This document shows, in pieces, positions 1 to 6,113 of a DNA stretch of 6,713 nt. Made by a program: the position numbers and the translations under genes. The notes beneath the pieces were generated by a model that saw only the letters and a list, made by a program, of their open reading frames with translations, was not told the DNA's origin and did no database searches. Every line of letters begins with the position of its first letter. Position 1 is the stretch's first letter. Source of the stretch: Pseudomonadota bacterium (GTDB lineage Bacteria; Pseudomonadota; Alphaproteobacteria; Rhizobiales; Tepidamorphaceae); assembly GCA_023435545.1 (NCBI GenBank), contig JAEYRQ010000530.1, forward strand, positions 1-6,713. Direction: 5' to 3'.

Positions 1-225
1 GGGCTGTACTGGCCGCGCCGCAAGTGGCAGCGTTACCCGGGCACCATCCTCGTCGAGTTCCTCGATCCGATCCCGCCGGGCTTGCCGCGTGATGCGTTCA
101 GGCATCGGGTCGAGACCGCGATCGAGACCGCCAGCGACAGGCTGATCGGCGAGGCGGCCGCCGGCCCCCATCCGCCGCCGATGCCGGAAACCGCCCGCAC
201 CAAGCTCGCCGGCGCGGCAGTCTGA
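1..225 (+). CDS. plsC: 1-acyl-sn-glycerol-3-phosphate acyltransferase, C-terminal end (partial)
   Basis: The last 74 codons of a gene whose 5' part lies outside the window; the stop is TGA at 223-225. The first residues read GLYWPRRKWQRYPGTI and are followed by VEFLDPIPPGL. This matches the C-terminal part of PlsC-type lysophosphatidate acyltransferases as found in alphaproteobacteria. The family transfers an acyl chain to 1-acylglycerol-3-phosphate at the inner membrane to make phosphatidate. The catalytic HX4D motif would lie upstream, so the activity cannot be checked here. The tail after about residue 50 is rich in Ala and Pro and looks disordered. The gene converges on the downstream regulator with a 21-bp gap that shows no clear terminator hairpin. 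The call rests on family resemblance of a short fragment. Confidence 0.72.
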   Translation, partial: GLYWPRRKWQRYPGTILVEFLDPIPPGLPRDAFRHRVETAIETASDRLIGEAAAGPHPPPMPETARTKLAGAAV

Positions 226-246
226 TTCCGGGCCGATCTCGGCGAC

Positions 247-972
247 CTACTCCTCCTCCTCCTCGTCCGGACGGTTCAACGCGCTGCGGGTCCAGGGCTG
301 CTTGCGGCGCAGGAAATCGGCGAGCGTCTTGCCAGGCTCATGTCGGAAGCGCTCCGGCTCGACGGCGAAGTCTTCGATCCGGTCGAGCCGGAAGGTCCGG
401 AAGTCGGTTCGCAGTTCGCACCACGCCGCCAGCAGCCAGACCGGGCCGAAATAGGCGAGCGACAGCGGCCGCACCGTCCGCTCGGAGCCCTGGCCGATGA
501 TGTCGGTATAGCGAAAATGCACCTTGAGCTGCTGTCGCAGCGCCCGGCGCAATTCGCCGAGGTCGAAGCGCAGCGGCTCCATGAATTGCCGGTCCGGCAC
601 CAGCAGCGCGGTGTTCGCCATATAGCCGCGCAGCCTGTCCGGAATCACCGCCTCGACCTTGGCGATAACGTCGGAGGCCGCGCGCACGAGTTCGGCATCC
701 GACAGCGATTCGACGATGCGGGCGCCGAGCACCAGGGCCTCGACCTCCTGCTCCGTGAACATCAGCGGCGGCAGGTCGAAGCCGGCCCGAAGCACATAGC
801 CGATCCCCGCCTCGCCATCGATCGGCACGCCACTGGCCATCAGGTCCTGGATGTCCCGGTAGATCGTGCGCTCGGAAACCTCCAGCGCCTCGGCGAGATC
901 GCGGGCCCGCGTCGTCCCGTGTCGGCGGCGCATGATCTGGATGATCTCGAACAGGCGGTCGGCACGGCGCAT
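247..972 (-). CDS. YafY-type helix-turn-helix transcriptional regulator with WYL domain
   Basis: A 241-residue protein with the standard layout of the YafY/WYL regulator family. An N-terminal HTH_11-type winged helix spans about residues 5-62; its recognition region reads VSERTIYRDIQDL (32-44), followed by the wing at GEAGIGYVL (53-61). A linker precedes a WYL domain at about 139-205, where the eponymous motif is VWL (178-180), followed by the conserved FRLDRI (194-199). Family members bind DNA as dimers, and the WYL domain is thought to sense a ligand. The start at 972 gives a protein beginning MRRADRLFEII, typical of the family, with a GGAG 9 nt upstream. The gene diverges from a DUF1127/VOC gene pair across an array of TGACA/TGTCA palindromes (1012-1067). 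That suggests it controls them and itself. YafY-type regulators are commonly found beside glyoxalase-like genes. The C-terminus ends in five Glu residues. The family is clear; the ligand is unknown. Confidence 0.92.
   Translation of the reverse strand: MRRADRLFEIIQIMRRRHGTTRARDLAEALEVSERTIYRDIQDLMASGVPIDGEAGIGYVLRAGFDLPPLMFTEQEVEALVLGARIVESLSDAELVRAASDVIAKVEAVIPDRLRGYMANTALLVPDRQFMEPLRFDLGELRRALRQQLKVHFRYTDIIGQGSERTVRPLSLAYFGPVWLLAAWCELRTDFRTFRLDRIEDFAVEPERFRHEPGKTLADFLRRKQPWTRSALNRPDEEEEE
250..264 (-). repeat. GAG trinucleotide run coding for a five-Glu tail
   Basis: Five consecutive GAG codons sit immediately before the TAG stop of the YafY-type regulator (CTC x5 on the plus strand). The run encodes an acidic C-terminal tail after RPD. 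Short runs like this can vary in length by replication slippage, always in frame. No function is implied. Confidence 0.7.
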
Positions 973-1011
973 GGCGATCGGCTCCGGACGGTCCGGGGAC
1001 AGTAGACGAAC

Positions 1012-1067
1012 ACTCCTGACACCACGGTGTCAGGAGTCTGTCAGACCTCCTGACAGAATGCTGTCAG
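1012..1067. promoter_or_regulatory. Operator array of TGACA/TGTCA palindromes
   Basis: Five half-sites occur in 50 bp: TGACA at 1017, TGTCA at 1028, TGTCA at 1039, TGACA at 1051 and TGTCA at 1062. Their spacings are 11, 11, 12 and 11 bp, close to one helical turn. They form two 18-bp palindromes of the form CTGACA-N6-TGTCAG, at 1016-1033 and 1050-1067. Both palindromes are self-complementary beyond the core, and their centres are 34 bp apart. The first extends to 12-bp arms (1012-1023 and 1026-1037) around AC. A further dyad (1037-1044 with 1050-1057) links the central half-site to the second palindrome. The array lies between the divergent YafY-type regulator and the DUF1127/VOC pair, which is the expected place for that regulator's operator. 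CTGACA also matches five of six bases of a -35 hexamer, but I found no convincing -10 at the right distance. Binding by the adjacent regulator is inferred. Confidence 0.82.
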
Positions 1068-1163
1068 TGGCCTTGCCGCATAGTGCCCTCACCAACGGCG
1101 GACGGCCAGCGGCTTCGCCCGCTGCCCCGCCGCAGACGCATCACCAGCAAGAGGACTTCCACC

Positions 1164-1433
1164 ATGTTCAGCTATCTGTTCACACCGGCGCCGCTGGCCG
1201 GACACGATCGGCGGAGGATGTCCGCGATGCTCTCCGCAGTTCTCTCCGCTGCCGTCGGAAGCCTCCGGCTCTGGTACCGCCGGCGGGTCACCATCCATCG
1301 GCTGCAGGAACTCGACGACCACATGCTCAAGGACATCGGGCTCGGCCGTAGCGAGATCGAGGGCTTCATCAGCCGCACCGATCCCAGTCGCGGCCACCGC
1401 TTTCCGGTTCGAGATCGCGCGCGCTTCCTGTGA
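1164..1433 (+). CDS. DUF1127 (YjiS-like) small protein
   Basis: An 89-residue basic protein. Residues about 37-69 carry the DUF1127 signature: WYRRR, then LQELDDHMLKDIGLGRSEIE. This compact helical, arginine-rich module is abundant in alphaproteobacteria. Some family members are reported to bind RNA and to act in RNA turnover or in stress and phosphate responses. Residues 1-36 form a less conserved N-terminal extension containing a mildly hydrophobic stretch (about 20-35). I chose the ATG at 1164 because GAGGA lies at 1151-1155, 8 nt upstream; the in-frame ATG at 1083 has no such site. The gene follows the TGACA/TGTCA operator array and precedes the VOC gene by 28 bp, so the two are probably cotranscribed. 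Its precise role here is unknown. Confidence 0.85.
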   Translation: MFSYLFTPAPLAGHDRRRMSAMLSAVLSAAVGSLRLWYRRRVTIHRLQELDDHMLKDIGLGRSEIEGFISRTDPSRGHRFPVRDRARFL

Positions 1434-1461
1434 CCGCAGCCACCCCATACGAGGACCCGAC

Positions 1462-1836
1462 ATGATCAACCACGTCTCGCTGGGCGTCGCCGATCTCGCC
1501 GCCACGAAGCGCTTCTACGACGCCGCGCTGGCGCCGCTCGGCTATGCCTGCCTGTCGAGCGACGAGACCTCGCTCGGCTATGGCCGCGAAACCGTCGCGC
1601 TATGGATCTCGCCGTCCGCCCGGCCGGTGGCGGCCGATCCGGCTTCCGGCCTGCACATCTGCTTCGATGCGCCGGATCCAGCTGCGGTCGACGCCTTTCA
1701 CGCGGCGGCGATCGCGGCAGGAGGCTCCGACAACGGGGGCCCGGGACTGCGGACCACCTACGCGCCGGACTATTACGCAGCCTTCGTGGTCGATCGAGAC
1801 GGCTACCGCATCGAGGCCTATTGCGCTGGGGCTTGA
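1462..1836 (+). CDS. VOC family (glyoxalase/bleomycin-resistance fold) protein
   Basis: A 124-residue single-module vicinal oxygen chelate protein. It opens with INHVSLGVADL and FYDAAL (residues 2-23), the first beta-alpha-beta unit, and ends with YAAFVVDRDGYRIEAYC (105-121). Candidate metal ligands are H4, H65 (in LHICFD) and E118. The family includes lyases, dioxygenases, isomerases and drug-binding proteins. This subgroup is usually annotated only as glyoxalase-like, and no substrate can be assigned. Its length fits half of a two-module site, so it probably dimerises. GAGGA at 1451-1455 lies 6 nt before the ATG. It sits 28 bp after the DUF1127 gene and near a divergent YafY-type regulator, a common pairing for this type of VOC gene. 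Its 3' end overlaps the convergent secreted-protein gene by 19 bp. Confidence 0.88.
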   Translation: MINHVSLGVADLAATKRFYDAALAPLGYACLSSDETSLGYGRETVALWISPSARPVAADPASGLHICFDAPDPAAVDAFHAAAIAAGGSDNGGPGLRTTYAPDYYAAFVVDRDGYRIEAYCAGA

Positions 1837-2852
1837 TCCCGCGTCGTCACGAGACCCGTGCTCACGGGACTTTGCGGGCGCACGCGCATGCTGTCGGGCG
1901 ATATCATCAGCGAGGACGTGTCGACGGCCTCGAAGGCGGAGGCGGGTATCCGCTTCAGCTCGTCGAGCATCGCGACCGGCCAGCGCCCGTCCGCGGTGCC
2001 CTGGAAGTACCAGGGCGAGCCGTTGTCCGCGAGGACCAACCCGTACGTCTTCATCGCGCGCAGGATCGCCCGCGTGCCAGGCCTGAGCCCCTTATCGATG
2101 CGATACGAGGCCTTCAGGCGGAAGCGGGCCCCCATCGGCGGATAGGCGCGATCGTCGACCGAGCCGGCGTGATGGCGCGCCGGCCAGAGATAAGTGCGGT
2201 CGGTCACATTGGTGGTGAAGCGGATGGCATGGTCGATGCGCCTTGCCCTGACCTCCTCGAGCGTCAGCAGGCCGGGCAGGATCGGCAGGCCTGCGGCATC
2301 CGCGGAGGTCCAGCCGTCCGGCCGCAGCGCGTTGCTGGTCAGCCGCCATGTCGCACCGCTGCCGGCGAACCAGCGGCCGCCGGACCGGCGCGTCGCCCAG
2401 GTCTCGTAGAGCCGGCAGGCGTCCCTGTCGACGACCACCGTGTGACGGTCACCGGTCTTCCACTGGCCGCCCTCCACCTTGGTGCGGGGGCCGAGCGGAT
2501 AGCGGACGCGGTCGCTCTCAGAGGCGTAGTCGAACCGGACTCGCACCTTCTTGTGGTTCTTGCCGACGACTGTGATCGGGATTCCGTACGGGGCAGGCTG
2601 GGCGCCGAATGAGGGTCCGAAGTCGGGATGCAGGTTGCGCTCCGGCGACATCCTCGCCATCCAGTCGACGCTGCGCGGATGGACCGGGAGCCGGCTCACG
2701 TCGGCCTTCCACCAACTGTTGGCGGGGAAAGGAGGACAGCGGGTTCCGGCGACGTAAGTGTCCGCGGCTGCCCCGGCCGTTAGGCCCAGCACAGTCGCAA
2801 TCGCTGTCAGGAAACCGGTCCGGGCAGCAGGGCTGCCGTGCGACCTGATCAT
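1818..2852 (-). CDS. Secreted protein of unknown function
   Basis: A 344-residue protein when started at the ATG read from 2852. It has an N-terminal Sec-type signal peptide: basic residues to R11, a hydrophobic core FLTAIATVLGL (14-24), and probable cleavage after AGAAA at residue 30. An in-frame ATG at 2933 would add 27 charged residues in front of the signal and lacks the strong Shine-Dalgarno found here. The mature part has just two cysteines (C39, C146), which could form a disulfide. It also has well-marked motifs: PANSWW (43-48), LHPDFG (74-79), RFDYASESD (106-114), VVVDRDACRLYE (139-150), SNALRPDGWTSADAAGLPI (173-191), WPARHH (223-228) and LVLADNGSPWYF (272-283). I recall similar uncharacterised exported proteins in actinobacteria and other soil bacteria, but no named domain or activity. 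The gene appears to be a single unit, diverging from nrdJ and converging on the VOC gene. No enzymatic role is claimed. Confidence 0.85.
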   Translation of the reverse strand: MIRSHGSPAARTGFLTAIATVLGLTAGAAADTYVAGTRCPPFPANSWWKADVSRLPVHPRSVDWMARMSPERNLHPDFGPSFGAQPAPYGIPITVVGKNHKKVRVRFDYASESDRVRYPLGPRTKVEGGQWKTGDRHTVVVDRDACRLYETWATRRSGGRWFAGSGATWRLTSNALRPDGWTSADAAGLPILPGLLTLEEVRARRIDHAIRFTTNVTDRTYLWPARHHAGSVDDRAYPPMGARFRLKASYRIDKGLRPGTRAILRAMKTYGLVLADNGSPWYFQGTADGRWPVAMLDELKRIPASAFEAVDTSSLMISPDSMRVRPQSPVSTGLVTTRDQAPAQ

Positions 2853-2856
2853 GCGG

Positions 2857-2864
2857 CTCCTCCC
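2857..2864 (-). promoter_or_regulatory. Shine-Dalgarno that sets the start of the secreted-protein gene
   Basis: Read on the minus strand the site is GGGAGGAG, 4 nt before the ATG at 2852-2850. It is the strongest ribosome binding site on this strand in the area and supports the start that places the signal peptide at the N-terminus. Confidence 0.75.
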
Positions 2865-2995
2865 TCGATCCCTCCGCCGGACAACCTCCTCGGCGTTCGA
2901 CCTGCGCCAGTGTTCGGTGTTGATCGGGGCCAAAGGAAGGCCGTCGTGCGGGGCGAGCCGGCACGTCCCGATCGGTACAAATCATGAACGTTTTG

Positions 2996-3024
2996 TTGAC
3001 CGAAGGCGACTGCCGCGCGATATT
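2996..3024 (+). promoter_or_regulatory. Sigma70-like promoter candidate for nrdJ
   Basis: TTGACC (2996-3001, five of six matches to the -35 consensus) is followed after exactly 17 bp by GATATT (3019-3024, four of six matches to the -10). It sits in the only AT-rich patch of the 217-bp gap between nrdJ and the divergent secreted-protein gene. Transcription would start near 3030, giving a leader of roughly 20-40 nt. I saw no B12-box signature of a cobalamin riboswitch and no convincing NrdR box in this gap. Confidence 0.5.
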
Positions 3025-3051
3025 GCACCTTCCGGCCCTTGGTGCCGGCAA
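3025..3051 (+). promoter_or_regulatory. Possible alternative hairpins in the nrdJ leader
   Basis: Two mutually exclusive short stems can be drawn: GCACC (3025-3029) with GGTGC (3041-3045), and CCGGC (3032-3036) with GCCGG (3044-3048). Both would tie up GGTG at 3041-3044, the only Shine-Dalgarno-like site before the alternative ATG at 3052. Stems of 5 bp are common by chance in GC-rich DNA, so this is weak. Confidence 0.2.
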
Positions 3052-3069
3052 ATGCAGCGAGCATCGGCC

Positions 3070-5448
3070 ATGAGCCAGGCTGACTTGTCCGGCGGCGCGG
3101 GCATACCGCCTTCCGCGATCGCCGCCGAGATCTGGGACATGAAGTACCGGCTGCGCGGCGAGGCCGGCGCACCTGTGGAGGCGAGTGTCGCCTGCACGTT
3201 CCGCCGCGTTGCCCGGGCGGTTGCGGCCGCCGAGCCGGACGCGCAGGCACGGGCACTCTGGCAGGACCGCTTCTTCGAGCTGCTCGAGTCGGGCGCCTTC
3301 CTGCCGGCCGGCCGCATTCTCGCCGGCGCCGGCACCAATCGGCGGGTGACGCTGTTCAACTGCTTCGTGATGGGGACGATCCCCGACGACCTCGACGGCA
3401 TCTTCACCCAGCTGCGGGAGGCGGCGCTGACGATGCAGCAGGGCGGCGGCATCGGTCACGACTTCTCCTCGCTTAGACCCAAGGGCGCGCCGGTGAAATC
3501 GATCGGCGCGGATGCCTCCGGCCCGGTGAGCTTCATGGACGTGTGGGACGCCATGTGCCGCACCATCATGTCGGCAGGCTCGCGGCGCGGCGCGATGATG
3601 GGCACGCTCAGATGTGATCACCCCGACATCGAGGCCTTTGTCGCCGCCAAGGCCGATCCGGCGCGTCTCAGGATGTTCAACCTGTCGGTCCTCGTCACCG
3701 ACGCCTTCATGAAGGCCGTCGAGGACGATGTTGACTGGGACCTCGTCTTCGAGGGGTGTGTCTACCGCACGATCCGTGCCCGCGATCTGTGGGACCGGAT
3801 CATGCGCTCGACCTACGACTACGCTGAGCCGGGCGTGGTCTTCATCGACCGCGTCAACGCGGAGAACAACCTCGCCTATTGCGAGACGATCCAGGCGACC
3901 AATCCCTGCGGCGAGCAGCCGCTGCCGCCCTACGGGGCGTGCCTGCTCGGCTCGATCAACCTCGCGCGGCTGGTGGGCGATGCGTTCGGGCCGTCCGCCC
4001 GGCTCGATGTCGAGCGGCTGGCGGAGGCGACGGCGAGCGCCGTGCGTTTCCTCGACAACGTGGTCGACGTCTCGAACTTCCCGCTGGAGCCGCAGGCGAC
4101 GGAGGCCCGGGCCAAGCGCCGGCTGGGCCTGGGCGTCACCGGCCTCGCCGACGCGCTGGCGATGCTCGGGCTCGTCTACGGCACGGACGAGGCCGCGGCG
4201 GCGGCCGGGGACTGGATGCGGACGATCCAGAATGCCGCCTACCGGGCGAGTGCGGAGCTTGCCGCCGAGAAAGGCGCGTTCCCGCTGTTCGACCGCGATC
4301 AGTTCCTTAAGAGCCCGGTGACAGGCCGACTGGACGCGGAAGTGCGCACCCTGATCGCGGCGAACGGCCTGCGCAACAGCCATCTCACCTCGATCGCGCC
4401 GACTGGCACCATCTCGCTGTTTGCCGACAACGTCTCCTCGGGAATTGAGCCGATCTTCTCGCTCGCCTACCGCCGCAAGGTGTTGATGCCGGACGGCAGC
4501 CGGCGCGAGGAGGAGGTGAGCGACTACGCCTACCGGCTGTGGAGGGCGCGATTCGGCGAGGAGGCCCCGCTTCCGGCTGCCTTCGTCACCGCACAGACCC
4601 TTGATCCCGAAGCGCATCTGAGGATGCAGGCGGCGCTGCAGCCCTTCGTCGACTCCTCGATCTCCAAGACGATCAACGTGCCACGCGACCTCTCCTTTGA
4701 AGCCTTCAAGGACGTCTACGCTCGAGCCTATGCCCTGGGTCTGAAGGGCTGCACCACCTATCGTCCGAACGAGGTGACCGGTTCGGTGCTGAGCGTCGGC
4801 GAGACGGCCGTTCCCTCGGCCGCGCCGATGCCGCAGGAGACTGCGACTGGGCAGGAGAGCCTGCCGCTGCCGGCCCCGCCGGTTCCCCGCGAGGTGGTGC
4901 GCGAGGGGCCATCGATCGTGCGCCTCGCCGAGCCGCTGAAGCGCGACGCGATCCTGCCCGGCTACACCTACAAGCTGCGCTGGCCGGACACCGAGCACTC
5001 CTTCTACATCACCATCAACGACATCGAGCGGGACGGCCGGCGCCGTCCGTTCGAGATCTTCATCAACTCCCGCAATGTCGAGCACTACGCCTGGACGGCG
5101 GCGCTGACGCTGCTGATCAGCGCCGTGTTCCGGCGCGGCGGCGATGTCTCCTTCGTGGTGGAGGAACTGAAGGCGGTGTTCGATCCGCGCGGCGGCCAGT
5201 GGATGAACGGCCGCTATGTGCCGAGCCTGCTCGCGGCGATCGCCGAGGTGATCGAGCGGCACATGATCGACATCGGCTTCCTCGTGCCGGAGGAAGCTAC
5301 CGACACCAGCCCTGAATTCCGCAAGGCCGCAGTGGCGATGGTGCCGCAAGGGGTGGGGGCCACCTGCCCGCGCTGCGGCCATCCGAGCCTGATCCACCGC
5401 GAAGGCTGCCTCGCCTGCCTCAATTGCGCCTACTCGAAGTGCGGGTGA
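3070..5448 (+). CDS. nrdJ: Adenosylcobalamin-dependent (class II) ribonucleoside-diphosphate reductase, NrdJ
   Basis: A 792-residue class II ribonucleotide reductase. It reduces ribonucleotides to deoxyribonucleotides using a thiyl radical generated from adenosylcobalamin, so it works with or without oxygen. The catalytic barrel spans about residues 10-575. It has the redox-active C98 (FNCFVMG) and C291 (GACLLGSIN), the thiyl-radical C280 flanked by N278 and E282 (NPCGEQ), and the phosphate-binding PTGT loop (444-447). The 11-residue spacing of C280 to C291 matches the class II enzyme of Thermotoga. A Pro/Ala-rich linker (about 575-630) leads to a TSCPD domain (631-737). A C-terminal cysteine cluster follows (C766, C769, C780, C783, C786, C791), ending YSKCG. 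No ATP-cone is seen at the N-terminus. In pseudomonads the catalytic and TSCPD parts are encoded separately as NrdJa and NrdJb; here they are one chain. The start is uncertain: ATG 3070 has a weak GAG 9 nt upstream, and ATG 3052 (six residues longer) is possible. Upstream ATGs would run back across the divergent gene. Confidence 0.95.
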   Translation: MSQADLSGGAGIPPSAIAAEIWDMKYRLRGEAGAPVEASVACTFRRVARAVAAAEPDAQARALWQDRFFELLESGAFLPAGRILAGAGTNRRVTLFNCFVMGTIPDDLDGIFTQLREAALTMQQGGGIGHDFSSLRPKGAPVKSIGADASGPVSFMDVWDAMCRTIMSAGSRRGAMMGTLRCDHPDIEAFVAAKADPARLRMFNLSVLVTDAFMKAVEDDVDWDLVFEGCVYRTIRARDLWDRIMRSTYDYAEPGVVFIDRVNAENNLAYCETIQATNPCGEQPLPPYGACLLGSINLARLVGDAFGPSARLDVERLAEATASAVRFLDNVVDVSNFPLEPQATEARAKRRLGLGVTGLADALAMLGLVYGTDEAAAAAGDWMRTIQNAAYRASAELAAEKGAFPLFDRDQFLKSPVTGRLDAEVRTLIAANGLRNSHLTSIAPTGTISLFADNVSSGIEPIFSLAYRRKVLMPDGSRREEEVSDYAYRLWRARFGEEAPLPAAFVTAQTLDPEAHLRMQAALQPFVDSSISKTINVPRDLSFEAFKDVYARAYALGLKGCTTYRPNEVTGSVLSVGETAVPSAAPMPQETATGQESLPLPAPPVPREVVREGPSIVRLAEPLKRDAILPGYTYKLRWPDTEHSFYITINDIERDGRRRPFEIFINSRNVEHYAWTAALTLLISAVFRRGGDVSFVVEELKAVFDPRGGQWMNGRYVPSLLAAIAEVIERHMIDIGFLVPEEATDTSPEFRKAAVAMVPQGVGATCPRCGHPSLIHREGCLACLNCAYSKCG

Positions 5449-5652
5449 GGCTGCACGACCATTCCGGCCCGCTGTAGACCTTCCGCAGCGTCATCGGATC
5501 ACGAGTCGGTGAATGCGCTCAACGTGAGGTTGGGAGACCCCGACCCGCGCCCTACGTGGTTCTACTGACCCGCCGCAGCACCTCCAGTTCCCCCAATCCC
5601 CGGCGGGCCCCTTCTACAAATCGTTCCCATCGCAATCTGAGGAGGAGAACCG

Positions 5653-6111
5653 ATGGTGGCCTTCACGCTCAACGGAGAGCCGCGGACGCTCGACGTCGAT
5701 CCGGACATGCCCCTGCTCTGGGCGATCCGCGACATCGTCGGCCTGACCGGCACCAAGTTCGGCTGCGGACTCGCCCAATGCGGCGCCTGCACCGTCCATG
5801 TGGATGGAATGCCCGTCCGCTCCTGCCAGACCTTCGTCGGCGACATCGAGGGCGCCGACGTCACCACGATCGAGGGAATCGACGGCAACATCGCCGCCAC
5901 GGTCCAGGCCGTCTGGGCGGAACTCGACGTTCCACAGTGCGGCTACTGCCAGTCGGGGCAGATCATGTCCGCCGTCGCCCTCCTCTCGGAGGTCCCGAAG
6001 CCGACCGATGAGGACATCGACGCGGCGATGAGCGGCAATCTGTGCCGCTGCGCCACCTATCAGCGCATCCGCGCCGCGATCCACGAATCCGCGCGCAGAC
6101 TGGAGGCCTGA
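5653..6111 (+). CDS. iorA: Isoquinoline 1-oxidoreductase-type [2Fe-2S] subunit (IorA family)
   Basis: A 152-residue iron-sulfur subunit of a molybdenum hydroxylase, about the usual length for IorA. An N-terminal plant-ferredoxin-like domain holds one [2Fe-2S] cluster through C38, C43, C46 and C58 (CGLAQCGAC, then SC). A C-terminal all-helical domain holds the second cluster through C96, C99, C131 and C133 (CGYC, then LCRC). It passes electrons from the molybdenum centre in the partner subunit to an external acceptor. TGAGGAGGAG ends 5 nt before the ATG, a strong ribosome binding site. The next gene, encoding the molybdopterin subunit, starts 2 bp after this stop, so translation is probably coupled. 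There is no signal peptide, so it would have to be exported bound to its Tat-targeted partner. The name follows the family; the true substrate may be an aldehyde or another heterocycle. Confidence 0.93.
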   Translation: MVAFTLNGEPRTLDVDPDMPLLWAIRDIVGLTGTKFGCGLAQCGACTVHVDGMPVRSCQTFVGDIEGADVTTIEGIDGNIAATVQAVWAELDVPQCGYCQSGQIMSAVALLSEVPKPTDEDIDAAMSGNLCRCATYQRIRAAIHESARRLEA

Positions 6112-6113
6112 CC

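Noticed and set aside
340..1005. A 221-codon plus-strand open frame over the YafY-type regulator
   Set aside because: It is antisense to a clear HTH/WYL gene and its product has no family resemblance.
1079..1084. CATAGT as a -10 element for the DUF1127/VOC transcript
   Set aside because: It matches four of six consensus bases, but no acceptable -35 lies 16-18 bp upstream; the nearest CTGACA is 23 bp away.
1602..2612. A 336-codon plus-strand open frame across the VOC and secreted-protein genes
   Set aside because: It overlaps two well-supported genes out of frame and has a compositionally biased, Arg/Gly/Ala-rich product.
2758..3069. In-frame upstream extension of nrdJ to the ATG at 2758
   Set aside because: It would overlap the divergent gene's signal peptide and ribosome binding site and cross the predicted promoter, and the added residues do not resemble an ATP-cone or other NrdJ N-terminus.
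2853..3069. Cobalamin riboswitch or NrdR box upstream of nrdJ
   Set aside because: I looked for the B12-box consensus and for paired NrdR boxes and saw neither. An Infernal search with the cobalamin family model would settle the first.
2518..5397. A 959-codon open frame antisense to nrdJ that runs into the secreted-protein gene in another frame
   Set aside because: It mirrors nrdJ, whose catalytic motifs are unmistakable. The antisense product is low-complexity, rich in Arg, Gly, His and Ala, with no recognisable domain. Long stop-free antisense frames are expected in GC-rich coding DNA.
5470..5607. Terminator candidates after nrdJ: CGCTG/CAGCG at 5470-5490 and CCCGCCG/CGGCGGG at 5569-5607
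   Set aside because: The first stem is just 5 bp, the second has a 25-nt loop, and neither is followed by a T run. The 204-bp gap otherwise holds only the strong iorA ribosome binding site.
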